64,000 bases of DNA, taken from Porites lobata. Taxonomy: Eukaryota > Cnidaria > Anthozoa > Scleractinia > Poritidae. The stretch is from positions 3,097,501-3,161,500 of the forward strand of contig CALNXK010000023.1 of assembly GCA_942486035.1 (NCBI GenBank), read 5' to 3'. The notes beneath the pieces are model-generated. The model was given only the letters and a program-made list of their open reading frames with translations, had not been told where the DNA came from and made no database searches. Shown here piece by piece: positions 37,719 through 50,000 of this stretch; the first letter of the stretch is position 1, and each line of letters begins with the position of its first letter. A program made the position numbers and the translations under genes.

Positions 37719-39793
37719 GCTTCCAAATATTAAAAGTCCTCCAGGGAGTGTCTTTGTCACTGTAAGGTCCATTTAGTACCATGCATTTCCTTTAAAAAGA
37801 ACAAAGTAAGCCCATCCCCACCCCCTTTTCAAAAGTAACGCTAGTAAATTTGGTCCAATTAATACCAACGCGTATAATTCTGGTGTTACCCTAACCGACA
37901 TTGGATAAGGAAAGAGAAGAAACGGTCATTCATATCATCTGGCGACGGTTTGTATTTTTGCCAGAATGACATGTAGATAAAGGCATTTTTGCAACGTGTC
38001 TCAACAAGTCTTGTCCGAGATTGTCTGTCAGGAAATGCCAGTAAAGGAATAATGATTTCTGTGAACTTTGTCCTTTAATTTAAAATTCCAAATAACATTG
38101 CACTGCATAGGGCCGACGTAAGCTTAAATCAGAATACGAGATTCCTTGGAATAAACTGCCTAATAAAATATAGACAATCTGCAATATAACTAGTTATACA
38201 TGTATATACCCAAAAATAAAGTAATTTACGATGAAAAAGAACTTATATAATACACATAAAAAGATACTATTTATACTTAAGAATTAAATGTGCCGGGAAA
38301 AATGAAAAGTCAAAAGCGAGCAGCTTGTGGCGACCTGTTGGCGCGAGGTAAGGGTTTAAGGATGTAGAGTGATAATCTGCTAACTGAAGAAAGTCAGTAG
38401 CGTGTCATATGACCCAACATTTGTTGTAAGCACAAGCCCTCCCATCGTTACCAAAGTTACTGTAAGTGTTACTCTAGGTACAACCCTCCCCGTCAACCGA
38501 GTGATGCAAGAAATGAACTGTTTTTTATTCATGTGACAGGAAACAGGAGTAAACTGCGCAGAATGTCTTCGTCTACCTACCACAGTCGCAAACTTGTTTT
38601 CCTCCGAGCCAAGTAAAGCTGACAAGTTCCCTGCACGTTGCATTGTCCATCGTGTTGCAATTTTCTAATTTTCGATACTCATTCCAAAGGTTTATTTCGT
38701 GATCAGTATAAGGCCTTTTTAATTCTCCGTAAATTGTGAAATGGACAAATATTTTTCTCTCCCCTGAGTAGTGATCATATTTACATAGCCCTGAACCAAG
38801 CAACAAAGAAGCTATATGTAAAATTAAATTAACATGGCTATTGAATTATTAAGTTATTAAGTTCACATAACTGCTAAGGTTGGGCGTTAAAATAAACCCA
38901 GTGTTTAACTGGTCTGAAGTCAGACGTTGGTGGTTGGCGGTTCGAAGTTTAAAGCAACTGACCCCGAGGCACGGGAACAGGAGAGACGTTGAAGAAGAGG
39001 TCACGCCGTTGTTGTCTCCTCAGGCATTTTTCCTACTTCCTGAGTGTGACAAAAGTGCTTTCAGCCTCACTCTTCATCGTCATAAGATACACCACGCTGT
39101 TTCAACACATCCTCAGGCCAGAGTACAACCTGGTCCAAGTGGTACTGACAAAGTAAAAGAAAAAGCAGCATCGACGTTACGCAAATAATTAACAGAGTCA
39201 GACACAGGGGAGGGCAGGGTGTGAGAGGAAAGAAGAGGGAAGGACACATTTAGGCCCTTTTTAGTTGTCAGTAACTATGAATTATAAATGACTAAACGTG
39301 GTCAACACCTATGACTGCGCAATTTTTCCTTTCATTCCATTTCACTCACTCTATTTACTTATTCACACACATATTCAAATACAGTTCTTGGCCCTGTTCC
39401 TGAAAGGTCGATTAGCGCTAATCCAGGACTAAAAGTCCGTTCCATTTTTGTACTTTTTCCTACTTATGCATTGCTTGTAGTAACATTCTGTGTTATCATA
39501 ACTGTATCTCGGAGTAAAGACTGAACAGCATTTTGTAAGCTCGAGTTGCATGTTCTTAGACAAAAAACTTGCCGAAAATTTGGCTTAATCCTGGGTTAAA
39601 CTTAACCATCTTTTGAGGAACCGGGACCTGCCCGCAAATGGCGAAAACTAATTGGGGCGGGCGGAGATTCCTGAGTTGCAGCAGTCAGTAAGAAACTACT
39701 TTATACCATAGCTGAATCATTACAAAAAATTGCTGTCGATAACTACATTCCTCGTTTTATACATTTCAGACCCTGGGAAATCATATCTCGGCT
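37719..39793. other. Intergenic region with possible unrecognised minus-strand exons
   Basis: Mostly AT-rich spacer. Two minus-strand segments have splice-like borders. One runs from about 39160 to 39085, with a pyrimidine-rich CTTTGTCAG acceptor and a GAAGA|GTGAGG donor. The other runs from about 38813 to 38589, with an ATATAG acceptor and a CTGTG|GTAGGT donor, and encodes a cysteine-containing stretch with KRPYTDHEINLW. Their phases do not join cleanly and I recognise no family, so I do not call a gene. Confidence 0.25.
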
Positions 39794-39795
39794 TA

Positions 39796-40697
39796 CAGTA
39801 AAAACCCACGTATAAGAACCTAGATTTTTCCAACTTAGCCAAAATTAGCCTGCGAACAGCAAACGTATTTCCGGCCGTCGTTTCTCTCCCTCCGAAAAGG
39901 CTACTTAGGTTCTTAAATAGGTTCTTAATTTGATATGGGCACCAGCGATCGACACAGATAACTACTACAGGGCATATGTGATATGGAATATATTGCTGTA
40001 TTAAATAATTATCTAGAATACAGATTAAATGATAACCATACAGTAAATTTACCTTTCCAAAGTGCTAGCATGCATGTCTTCAGGGGCACCCAACGTCAAT
40101 TTTCGGAAAATATCTGTTCGGAAGACGATTTGAGATCTAGAATTTTCGGAACATTTGTTGTAAAATTTCTTGCTTGCCTGCCTCTCCTAGGATTTTCGAA
40201 CATCTAAAAAATGGTATAATTGCTCATTTTTAACGGATTTTTACCCTAAAAAGGTCACCTAGAATTTTCGGGAGCCTTTTTTCTGGCTGAAATTTTCGAA
40301 AAGGTAAGTTTTGATCCCTTTAATTTTCGGATCACTAGACTTTCCGCTAGGAAATCCGAACAGATAAAAAATTTTTAGGGGATAAAAATATACCTATATC
40401 TACCTTTTAAATACTAAAATACGTTTAACAATGCTATGTTTAAGTGGTTTTGAACTATATTCTCATTGGGTACCCCTGTCCATTCAATGCTGTGTTACAT
40501 TTTGAATCTTACTGACTGAAACCTAGAGTCAATTTTTTTCCGGCTGTATTTTCTTCTCTGCCTTCATTTTTGTAAAATAAGAACCTGTTGACCGAAAATT
40601 TTAGGCTAAATAGGTTCTTATGAAAAGGGAGTTTAAAATGAACATTTTAGTCTAACAGGTTCTTAAATTTTAGGTTCTTATATGTGGGTTTTTACTG
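39796..40697. mobile_element. 0.9-kb Tc1/mariner-type non-autonomous element (CAGT ends, TA duplication)
   Basis: CAGTAAAAACCCACGTATAA at 39796 is matched by its inverted copy TTATATGTGGGTTTTTACTG ending at 40697. TA dinucleotides flank both ends (39794-39795 and 40698-40699). CAGT...ACTG ends with a TA duplication are typical of Tc1/mariner relatives. No transposase frame is present. A separate dispersed repeat (40080-40480) is nested inside. Confidence 0.75.
40080..40480. repeat. Dispersed repeat rich in ATTTTCGGA phrases, copy A
   Basis: Begins near GGGGCACCCAACGTCAATTT and contains TCTGTTCGGAAGACGATTTG, GCTTGCCTGCCTCTCCTAGG and GGTCACCTAGAATTTTCGGG. It is nearly identical to 50735-51165 and to the inverted copy at 50440-50735. 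Confidence 0.75.
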
Positions 40698-41032
40698 TAT
40701 TAGAAGGCCATTACCACCATTCAGGGTAAAGAGTGCCTGAAAATAAAAAAAGAAAAGCTGTACATCATCTACTTAAAAACCACCTTTGCAATCTACTTTT
40801 GAAAGATGTTAGGGGCCGATCAGACGATTCCTGCATCCAGCCTTCTTGCTCAAACAACTTCATCAACTGCTTAAAACTTCAAAAATTCATGCAGCTCCTT
40901 TGAGATGTGATTTATGTTCTGACTCACGTTGAACTTAATTTAATAAATCGTATCGCTTATTCCCTGTACTCAGTTCTAACCTAACTCGATCCTTTCTCTG
41001 TGCACCGCAGTACTACGTGTGGTATTCTTTAT

Positions 41033-44000
41033 CTAATTGCAAGGAAAAACTCTTACATGGTAATCCGTGTTAAGGACGATTCCGCCGGTTAGAGGCGATA
41101 CAGCAGTATAGAGGTCACTGACTTCTTTGCGTGTCATTGGCACAGATGAAAGCTCCAAGGACCGTACACGAGGAATACTTTTAAGATGTTTGATCAGCTC
41201 ACCTACTCCTCGACCCAGTGGATTATGCGAAAGGTCAAGTCTTGCCAGCTCTGGAGTCTTTTTGAATGCACGAGCAAGGGAAGTGACTTCCCTTTCACCC
41301 ATGTCAGTGTAGTAGAGGACCAGTTCATGAAGATGGGGAATACAGTTCAGGTGTTTGGAGAGTTCTAAAATCCCACGAGCCAGCGGATTTTGAGACAAAT
41401 CAAGAACTCGCAAATTGCCAATATATTTCAATGAAGTGGAAAGTAGCTGGCACTCAAGATGTCCAATCCCAACATCACGCAACTCCAGACGCGACAAATG
41501 TTTTAAATGGTGAAGGTTCTCAGTTAAGTTTTTTATACCAGAGTACAATAAACAGTTCCATGACAAGTCAAGGCTGCGCAAGTTGGGAGCCTGGGAAAGT
41601 GATCTAACAATACGAGCACTAATTATCTGTGTCATACGAAAACGCCTCAGCGCTAGACTGTGAAGACTGTCAGTAATATAAGTGCAGTAAATATGGGACA
41701 CTAAACTTTCTACAACCTGAACGTCATATAATCCCTCTTGCCAGTACTTGTCATCAAGTGTAATTTGCAAGGTTTCAAGTCTGTTTACAAACTTTAACAA
41801 CTTACCCACCACCAACAGCTCCTCAGGTGATGGATAATCAACCACAAAATACATGAGATATGACAGAGAATGTTTTCTAGTTTGGTCAACCTTTTCTTGA
41901 GTCAAACGAGAAGAATTATTTGTTTCATCCTGTGGTACTTCATCAACAGTCTGCGGAGAAGGAGATAGTGCTTCGGATATGTCATTCAGGAGATCTAAGT
42001 ACAACTGAGAGTGGGATCGCCGTGTTAGGTCAGTTATGTGCAGCACCATTTGCTGTTCTTCTCTCTTCACGAAAGGAGAATAATAAAACAGGTCTTCGTA
42101 AGCATTTACAAGCTTGGAATCTTGATCACCAAAAAGGGGGACAAAAACAGGTTGCAAGTCGCAAATAACGGAGAACATATTACTAACTAAGTCTTGTAAT
42201 CGTACTCTGTACGGTTCAGAAAAAAATACATAATTCGGCTTGGGTGAAGTAAATAACTTCAAGACATGTTCTCTAGCAACAATTGATAGATGGTCAGTTT
42301 GACGTATCACTACAACACCGTTAACACAGTGAAGAAATGAAGGGTAGATAATTTGTCTTTCTGGGGCTGGACAGGACAGGAAACAGTCTAGGCTTATTCG
42401 ATTCAACTCTCTTTGATCTGCACATAAATCGTTAGTGGAGGGACTGAAGGAGAAGCTGTACTCCGTAAGGCCCTCTTTTTCTCCTATCATCTGTAGATGA
42501 CGAAAAACAGCCACCGCAGATTCTGGTGAAATCTCGCAGACAAATTTCAGTACTTCGTGCATCTTCTTGACCTTCTCAAACGAATCGACATTTGACAGAC
42601 AGGTGAGAGATGCCGTCTTTGTTTTTGTGACTTCCTTAACTATAAACCAGGCAGAAAGAAACTCTTGTACACTTTTATGCAAAAAGTGTACGATTTCATC
42701 AGGACGAGATGAACTCGAAAGCTTAGAAACTTGGAAGAAACCCACGGAGAGAAATTTCTTGACAAGACAACGAATGTCTGCGGGCACTTTGCTGAGCTCA
42801 AAATAAAGGCAATCCATTAAAAGTGCATCAAATGCAACTTTACCCAGTTTCGTGAGGTCATCTTTGTATTCATCAAGACTTGTAAAGCTATGACCTGACA
42901 TTTTGGCTGCAACATGATCCAGCAGAGTCTGAAAAAATCTTTCATAAAGATCTGCGCGGGATTGTGACTTTTCTTGATGGCTTTGACCTCTCTTCTTCCA
43001 AGTTAGACAAAGCATCAACAAAAGAAGCGGTATCTTTGCCATACCCCACAGTTGCCGTTCAGTTAAGAATTTGGTAAATTCATCTGTAATGTCCCTCCTG
43101 TGAGAAAAGAACTTCGTGGCAAACTGTTTAATTTGATCATTAGTAAACCCTCTGATCTCGAACTGAACATGACTTGGTTTTCGTAGCTCGTCCTCTTTCG
43201 ATGGCCTTGTAGTTACGATGGTCATGCAATCTCTCAGCAAACTGCCTCTCCAAATATGATGAATTGGCGACGATTTCTCAGCACTGTATTCGTCAAAGCC
43301 ATCCAAAACAAGCAAAACTTTCTCCTGATTTTGAAGAATATAATCGTAGAGCTGGTTAAAAACCAGTGGGTTTTCAGCAGACAATAGCTCTGCCTGTTCT
43401 AGCATGGCACAGACACTTGGGGTGTTACAAACATCTCGTAGCTGGACTAAAAGCAACACTGTAAATTGCTTCAGAATTTCTTTCTCGCCTCTTGCCCAGT
43501 CCACGGCAAGCTTCTTTGAAAATGTGGACTTCCCTACGCCCGGATTTCCGTACACTAGAATTCTTTTAGGGATGAGATGATGCCCGTGGCTCGAAAATAT
43601 CTCACTGTAATCTTCAAACTTCTTTTTTGTTGTCTTACCAAATTTTCTTTCATCTCTCAGCAGTGATAACTGAACATACACCTCATCCATGTCCATGGTG
43701 TTGTCTGGGTTCCATGGAGTAATCATCACCTGACCAAGCGTGCCATTGTAAAGTGAGCACAGTTGACTTTGACTCCACTTCAAAAATGCATGGGCAGAAT
43801 CTGCTTTAAAAAGTACAAGTGGGACATTCAGCTCATTGTTAGTGTAAAATGGGGGCAAATCGCCATAAACGATTGCAAAACATTAAGAGTTGATTAAACC
43901 ATATAATAGGCCAGTTGCACTAAGAGGTCACGTGACCAATACTTCTTTCAGAAACGATGAGTTGGAATATTGCTGATGCCAAAAATTGACAGAGCACATG

Positions 44001-47000
44001 AAAATAAGGGAGATTAAGATTAAGGGAGGTATTTTATGGCACTTTGATTTTTCAACAAAGCAGTATGATTTGTATTGGCCGCCATGTTGGAGGGCATACT
44101 CTTGCCCTCCAACATGGCGGCCAAAACCACTTTTTGCTTATATCTTGTTAAACGTTTGATAGTTACGCTCAGATGTGCTGTAAACGTTACCACATCATCT
44201 TGTCAACATTTTTCTTGAACTTTAAGTGCAAAATTTGTGTTCCGGGAAGATGTACTTCCTAATTTTAAAAGTCACATTTTGGTCACGTGACCAGCTACCA
44301 ACTTACTCATTTTAAGAAAATGGTGCGGGTTTGAAAAACCAAATCACCATTACTTTGTTTAAAATATGACCCACTAATCGTTTTTCGAAGGCAAAATTAT
44401 TTCTACCAAATCATTACATACATCCGGGTTACCATGAGATGCGCACGCACCGCCGCAGGTCAGTGCATGTATCGTTCGCCGTGGGTTTAGTCGTGTGTAT
44501 TTTTCTCCGATATTTCTACGCCGTTGGCAGCTGCTTATCACGGTAAGTTTACAGTTACTTTTTCGTTTATTTTTCTTTTATTGTGGACGCGCTCCACATT
44601 ACATTTTCCAGCCGTTATTGTCTGGATTTTTTCCTTTTTCGTGCTCTGTGACGCGTCACAGGCGGTCTCGGCTCTTGTGCCGAATTATAGTTTTATGAGA
44701 AGACTCCTGGACGTGTCCAGAGTTTAAGCAATTGTGGTGTAACGCGTTTATACCCTTTCCTCGTATCTTTACAAGTCTCAACGAGTTTGTGACTAGCTAC
44801 ATAGCCGGTTATTTGGACCGACTGTTTTGATACCACGTGGCGGACGAGTCCGCCATTTTGTAGTACAAAAAGCTTGACGTGTTCTTTATTCATCTTAATT
44901 TCTTCAGACGATGTCTGAGGAGTCTCAGAAAATTACAAATTCTGGAGGTACTTCGCCCGTGGACTTCAAGGCGATGTTTGCTGAACTTTTAGATGATGCC
45001 AAAAGAGACATTTTGGCTCACGTGCAAGACTCTATCGAGAAGGTTTATGCCGATTTTGAAGATTATGAGACCGGCCCTGAGAGCGGTGAAGCGAGCACTG
45101 AGTGTTCGGATACAGCTGTTGTAACGACTGTTGCAACTAAAATAAATGATTTTATCCAGCCAAAAACGTCAGACCCTGCTGAAGGCTCGGATGGCGGTTC
45201 CTTTAAATCACTCGCTGATGAATTTAGCGTTCTAGAGAAAACTTCACCTGCCATAGATGCAAATTTGGCAGAAATAGTGAAGAGTCTGCTTACAGAGAAG
45301 CTCACAAAAGAAAAGTTGGCCGAGGTACAGAACAAGTACCTCAGACCTGAAAACTGCACTAATTTGGTTGCACCCAAGATAAACAAGCAAATTTGGCAAC
45401 AATTACGACAGGAGACCAGAAACAATGATTCAGCTTTCCAGAAGGCACAGTCCTTGCTCTTGTCAGGTTTATATGCTGTACTTCAGCTGTGCAACAGTGC
45501 AAATGGGGATCAGAGGAATGTTTTGACCCATACAGCAGTCCTGCTGTTGTCAGCAAATAGAGAGCTTAATCTGAAACGAAGAGATCTCATTCGTCCTGAC
45601 CTAAACAAGCAATATGCTCCTTTATGCAACCCATCTACAGCTGTGTCAACATTCTTGTTTGGAGATGACCTAAACAAAGAAGTGGAAGAGTTAACAAAGT
45701 CACAAAAGCTCAGCAATAAAGTGACTCCTAAGAGACGCATGGAACCTTACAAAGTCCCCGCCTCTAGAGGTGTACGTGGTCGTGGCCGCTTCGGTCATAG
45801 TGCTGGCAGGGGAAGAGCCTCCTCTAATTCTTTTTTAGGTCAAGGCCGGGGCCATGCTCGGCCCCACCAGAATCCCAGGACCTCGGCAACCAAGACCCAG
45901 TAGGATCACCAGCTGAGGTAAGCCAGACAACTCTTGCTACTACTATTATTGCAAATCAAACTCCTTTTAAGGCAGGAGGGCTGCGGGACTGTCTTCATGT
46001 ATGGAAGACTATCACATCAGATCCTTTTATCTGGGATGCAGTTACTCACTGTCATATTGAATTTGACTGGCAACCTGGAGTATGTACTAGTGTTACTAGG
46101 CCTTTTTGTTCCTTTACTGAAATTGAACAGACTATCATTGACAATGAAGTAGAAAAATTCCTTCTTAAAGGGATAATAAGGCTATCATCACATGAGGATG
46201 GCCAGGTGATATCTCCAATTTTTACAAGGCCTAAGAAAGATGGGTCTCACAGGGTTATATTTAACCTAAAGAAACTGAATGAGTCAGTGACATACCATCA
46301 TTTTAAAATGGACACGTTAGAGACAGCTATTAGACTCATGAGGCCTGGATGTTACATGACATCTATAGATCTGAAGGATGCGTATTACTCTATCCCTATT
46401 GCAGAAGAACATCAGAAATACTTAAAATTTATTTGGAGGGATCAATTATATGCTTTCACTAGCCTGCCTATGGGATTGACTAGTAGCCCTAGGATTTTTA
46501 CGAAAGTTCTAAAACCAGTCTTTAGCCACTTGAGGAGTCAGTTTGGCCACACCTGTCTGGGCTATATTGATGACTCTTTCTATCTGGAAGATAGTTATAC
46601 AGAGTGTGAAGAAGCCACATTACGTGCTATACAACTTTTTGTCAGTCTGGGTTTTAAAATCCATCCAGAAAAGTCCGTTATTATACCAACACAGATCTTA
46701 GAGTTTTTAGGATTTATTTTGAACTCTATTCTCATGTTAGTTACTTTGACTAACAAGAAAGCTGTTAAAATTTTACAGTTGTGCCAAAAGTTCTCTCTTC
46801 CAAATAAACGGTTTACTATTCGCGAAGTTGCATCTTTTCTTGGGACCTTAGTCTCCAGCTTTCCAGGCGTGGAATTTGGCCCTTTACATTATCGCCACAT
46901 TGAGGTTGACAAAGAAGCAAATTTGAAATTGAACCGGGGGAATTTTGATTCATTCATGACCTTGTCTCATGACAGTTTGGAAGAGATTCACTGGTGGTCT

Positions 47001-50000
47001 GCAAATATTCTAACAGCATCAAGAAGAATTTTTCATAATAGCCCTGATGTAGTTGTTTACACTGATGCATCCCAGATGGGTTGGGGTGCTCAAATCGAAC
47101 ATGGGAATAACACTAGTGGCATCTGGTCTAAGTCAGAGTCATCCAGGCACATAAATTACCTGGAATTATTAGCAGTTAAGCTTGCTCTGTCCTCCCTACT
47201 TGATGCCAGGAACAACATTCATGTGCGGGTTATGTCTGATAACAACACTGCTGTGTCTTACATTAATTCTATGGGAGGTTGTAGATCTTTAGAATGTAAC
47301 TCCATTACTAAGGATATTTGGGATTGGGCTGTTGACAAAGATATTTGGTTATCAGCAGCCCATATTCCAGGATCAAGCAATATTGATGCTGATCGGTTAT
47401 CTCGGAATTTGAATTTGGATCTGGAATGGATGCTTTCCGCTCCAATTTTTCAGAGGATAGTAGCTTTATTTGGCAAACCAGATATAGATCTATTTGCTAG
47501 TAGACTTAATGCTCAGGTAAAGGACTATGTTTCCTGGAAACCACATCCAATGGCAAAGTTTGTGGATGCTTTTACCATTGATTGGTCACAATTTTTCTTC
47601 TATGCTTATCCTCCATTTTGTCTTGTTTCAAGGTGTGTACAGAAAATAATTCACGACCAGGCATCAGGAATTCTAGTAATTCCCTTGTGGACAACTCAGC
47701 CTTATTTTACGGCTGTACTGAGCCTACTAACAGAAACGCCACGTGTATTCAATGCTTCAGTTCAGAACCTGATTCATCCAACTCTGGACGGTCCTCATCC
47801 CCTACACCAACACCTGCAGTTGATGGTATGCAAGTTATCAGGCGATCCTTGCAGGAGTCTGAGATTTCGCCAGACATTGTCGACATCATCATGCATTCAT
47901 GGAGAGACAGCACTCAGAAACAATATAAAGTGTATATTAACAAGTGGTTGCAATTTTGCAGTGAAAGAAAGATTGATCCGTTGCATCCCACTGTAACGGC
48001 TGTACTCTCTTTTCTGCACAGTCTTTTCAAGAGTGGCTTGAGCTATTCTGCGTTGAATACAGCTCGGTCTGCAGTCTCTAACATTGGTATGAGTGATAAT
48101 GATGCTCCATCTCACACACCTGTTGGGAAGCATTTCCTTGTTTGCCGTTACCTTAGAGGGGTGTTCAACAAGCTCAAGCCTGTGCCAAAGTATAACAATA
48201 TCTGGTCCGTGGATACTGTCCTTGATTACTTGAGTTTATTTTGGCCCCTGCACGAGATCAATTTGAAGGAACTCACCCTGAAATTAGTCATGTTGATTGC
48301 CTTAACTACGGGGCAGAGGTGTCAGACTTTGACCTTTTGGACACATCAGAGCAATATATGCAGAAGAATGATACATGTTTTAATTTTGCCTTAACTGAAC
48401 ACATTAAGCAGGACAAACCTGGCAAAGTGTTTGGCAATGTACGCTTTTACAAGTATCCAGTAAAGGGAACTGTGTGTTTATGAAACATTAGATTATTACC
48501 TACAGGCTACTGAAAAGCTCAGGAATTCTTCAAAATTGCTTGTTTCGTATATAAAGCCCTATAAGGCAGTAACCTCGTCTACTATTGGACGCTGGATCAA
48601 AACTTTGTTGGGACAAGCAGGGGTTGATACAGAAATATTTTCTGGTCATAGCACTAGGTGTGCTTCAACGAGTAAAGCTCTTATGTCAGTTTCCACTGAT
48701 GTGATTCTAGCAACAGCTGGTTGGACTGAGGAGTCCACTTTTCGGAAGTTTTACAACAAGCCAGTTGCTGTAACAAACCAGATGAGTTTGGCAGTTCTTA
48801 CTTAGGTTAATGCCTTGTACAACAAAATTGTATTGCAAAGTAGTGTACAATTAAAGTCGGCGTGTGAAGTTGTTTGGGTGTTTTCTCATTTTGTGCTCAC
48901 TGCGTTAAAGTCTCATGGTAACCCGGATGTATGTAATGATTTGGTAGAATTGAAAATTAAACAAGACTTACCTGTAAGTTGAAGTTTGATGATAATTCTG
49001 CCAAATCATTAGTAGTACAGTAGGGTTAACATGCCCATAGCACCCATATGTTCACACCCACCCCTTACGTCGTTTCGGCTGTGTTTTAGTGATCACAAAA
49101 TTCTTTTAAGACTGACCTGCGGCGGTGCGTGCGCATCTCATGTTAACCCTACTGTACTACTAATGATTTGGCAGAATTATCATCAAACTTCAACTTACAG
49201 GTAAGTCTTGTTTAATTTTCAAATAAATTTCATTTTCATAAAAATGATGTCACATGACATCTTTGTGCAAATGGCCTATTTACCTCACCAGCACATCAGG
49301 ACAAAGGGCAAACAAAATTAATGTACCTTTACTGGTAGTGGAAAACGACCTTGGATATAATTTCAGTAGATTTCACTACTGAGACTACTGAGAAAGGTAG
49401 ACCACGAATTCAATGATACGTGTGACAGCTGATTTTGGCGCCAAACGTCAGCGACTTAGGTCACGTGGATTTGTTTGTCAAGCCAAAATGTGAACTCATG
49501 TGGTCACATTCTTTTCTCATTGCTGGCTTCGTTGTTCGCGCATCAGAGTGGGCAGAGTTTATATACATGTATAGCGCTAGAAGGTTGTAATCGAAAGAAC
49601 TTTTATCCATTGACTTTCCGCAAACAAAAATGTCTCCACAGGCGCGGATCCACACCGGTTTCCACGGTTTTACGGAAATCGGTCAGATTTTTCATAACAA
49701 ATATCTTTTTTATAATAAAAAACTTTCCAAGTTGAAATTTTGCTCCATATGATATCCTATACAACATGGAAATTAACCTTGATGAAATAATACGCCGATT
49801 TGCAAGACTTCATCCAAGGATAATGAACTGGCCAATATCCGGTATGAATGACTCAGAAACCAAGGAAAGGGGACTTTTGGGAGTTAAAATTCAAAAATCT
49901 CCCAGTGGGGTATACTTACAGATCCCCCTAGGAAGCTTGTGCCTTCGGCGCTCGTTTTGGAAATCAGTCAGTATTCATTCTAGATCTGCGCCTGCTCCAT

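Larger units (their letters stand above)
44401..49222 (+). mobile_element. DIRS-type tyrosine-recombinase retrotransposon
   Basis: A 4.8-kb element with gag-like, RT-RNase H and tyrosine recombinase regions in the order and overlap of DIRS elements. Terminal inverted repeats: 44433-44464 is the exact reverse complement of 49111-49142, and the outer parts are related. An internal complementary region at 48911-49030 joins the complement of the left end (44401-44439) directly to the complement of the right end (49142-49222), which is diagnostic for DIRS. DIRS elements are thought to replicate through a circular DNA joined at these ends and to insert through the recombinase without target duplication. 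No duplication is seen here. It lies antisense to the NLR gene, in its intron 2. Confidence 0.92.
43906..49279. mobile_element. TIR element (TAGGCCAGTTGCAC ends), split by the DIRS insertion
   Basis: The left end ATAGGCCAGTTGCACTAAGA, followed by GGTCACGTGACC, is matched in inverted form near 49240-49279 (GTCACATGACATCTTTGTGC then AAATGGCCTAT). Removing the DIRS element (44401-49222) leaves an approximately 550-bp non-autonomous TIR element. It includes a perfect 22-bp hairpin (44075-44096 against 44103-44124) built around GCCGCCATGTTGGAGGGC. It lies in intron 2 of the PNP-NACHT-LRR gene. Confidence 0.65.

Noticed and set aside
43801..43858. NACHT protein starting at 43858
   Set aside because: The codon there is TTG, not ATG, and a good phase-1 acceptor lies at 43801-43802. 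The upstream frame closes at TAA near 43883 without an ATG.
45063..45740. Minus-strand frames opposite the DIRS gag
   Set aside because: Shadows of the gag coding strand.
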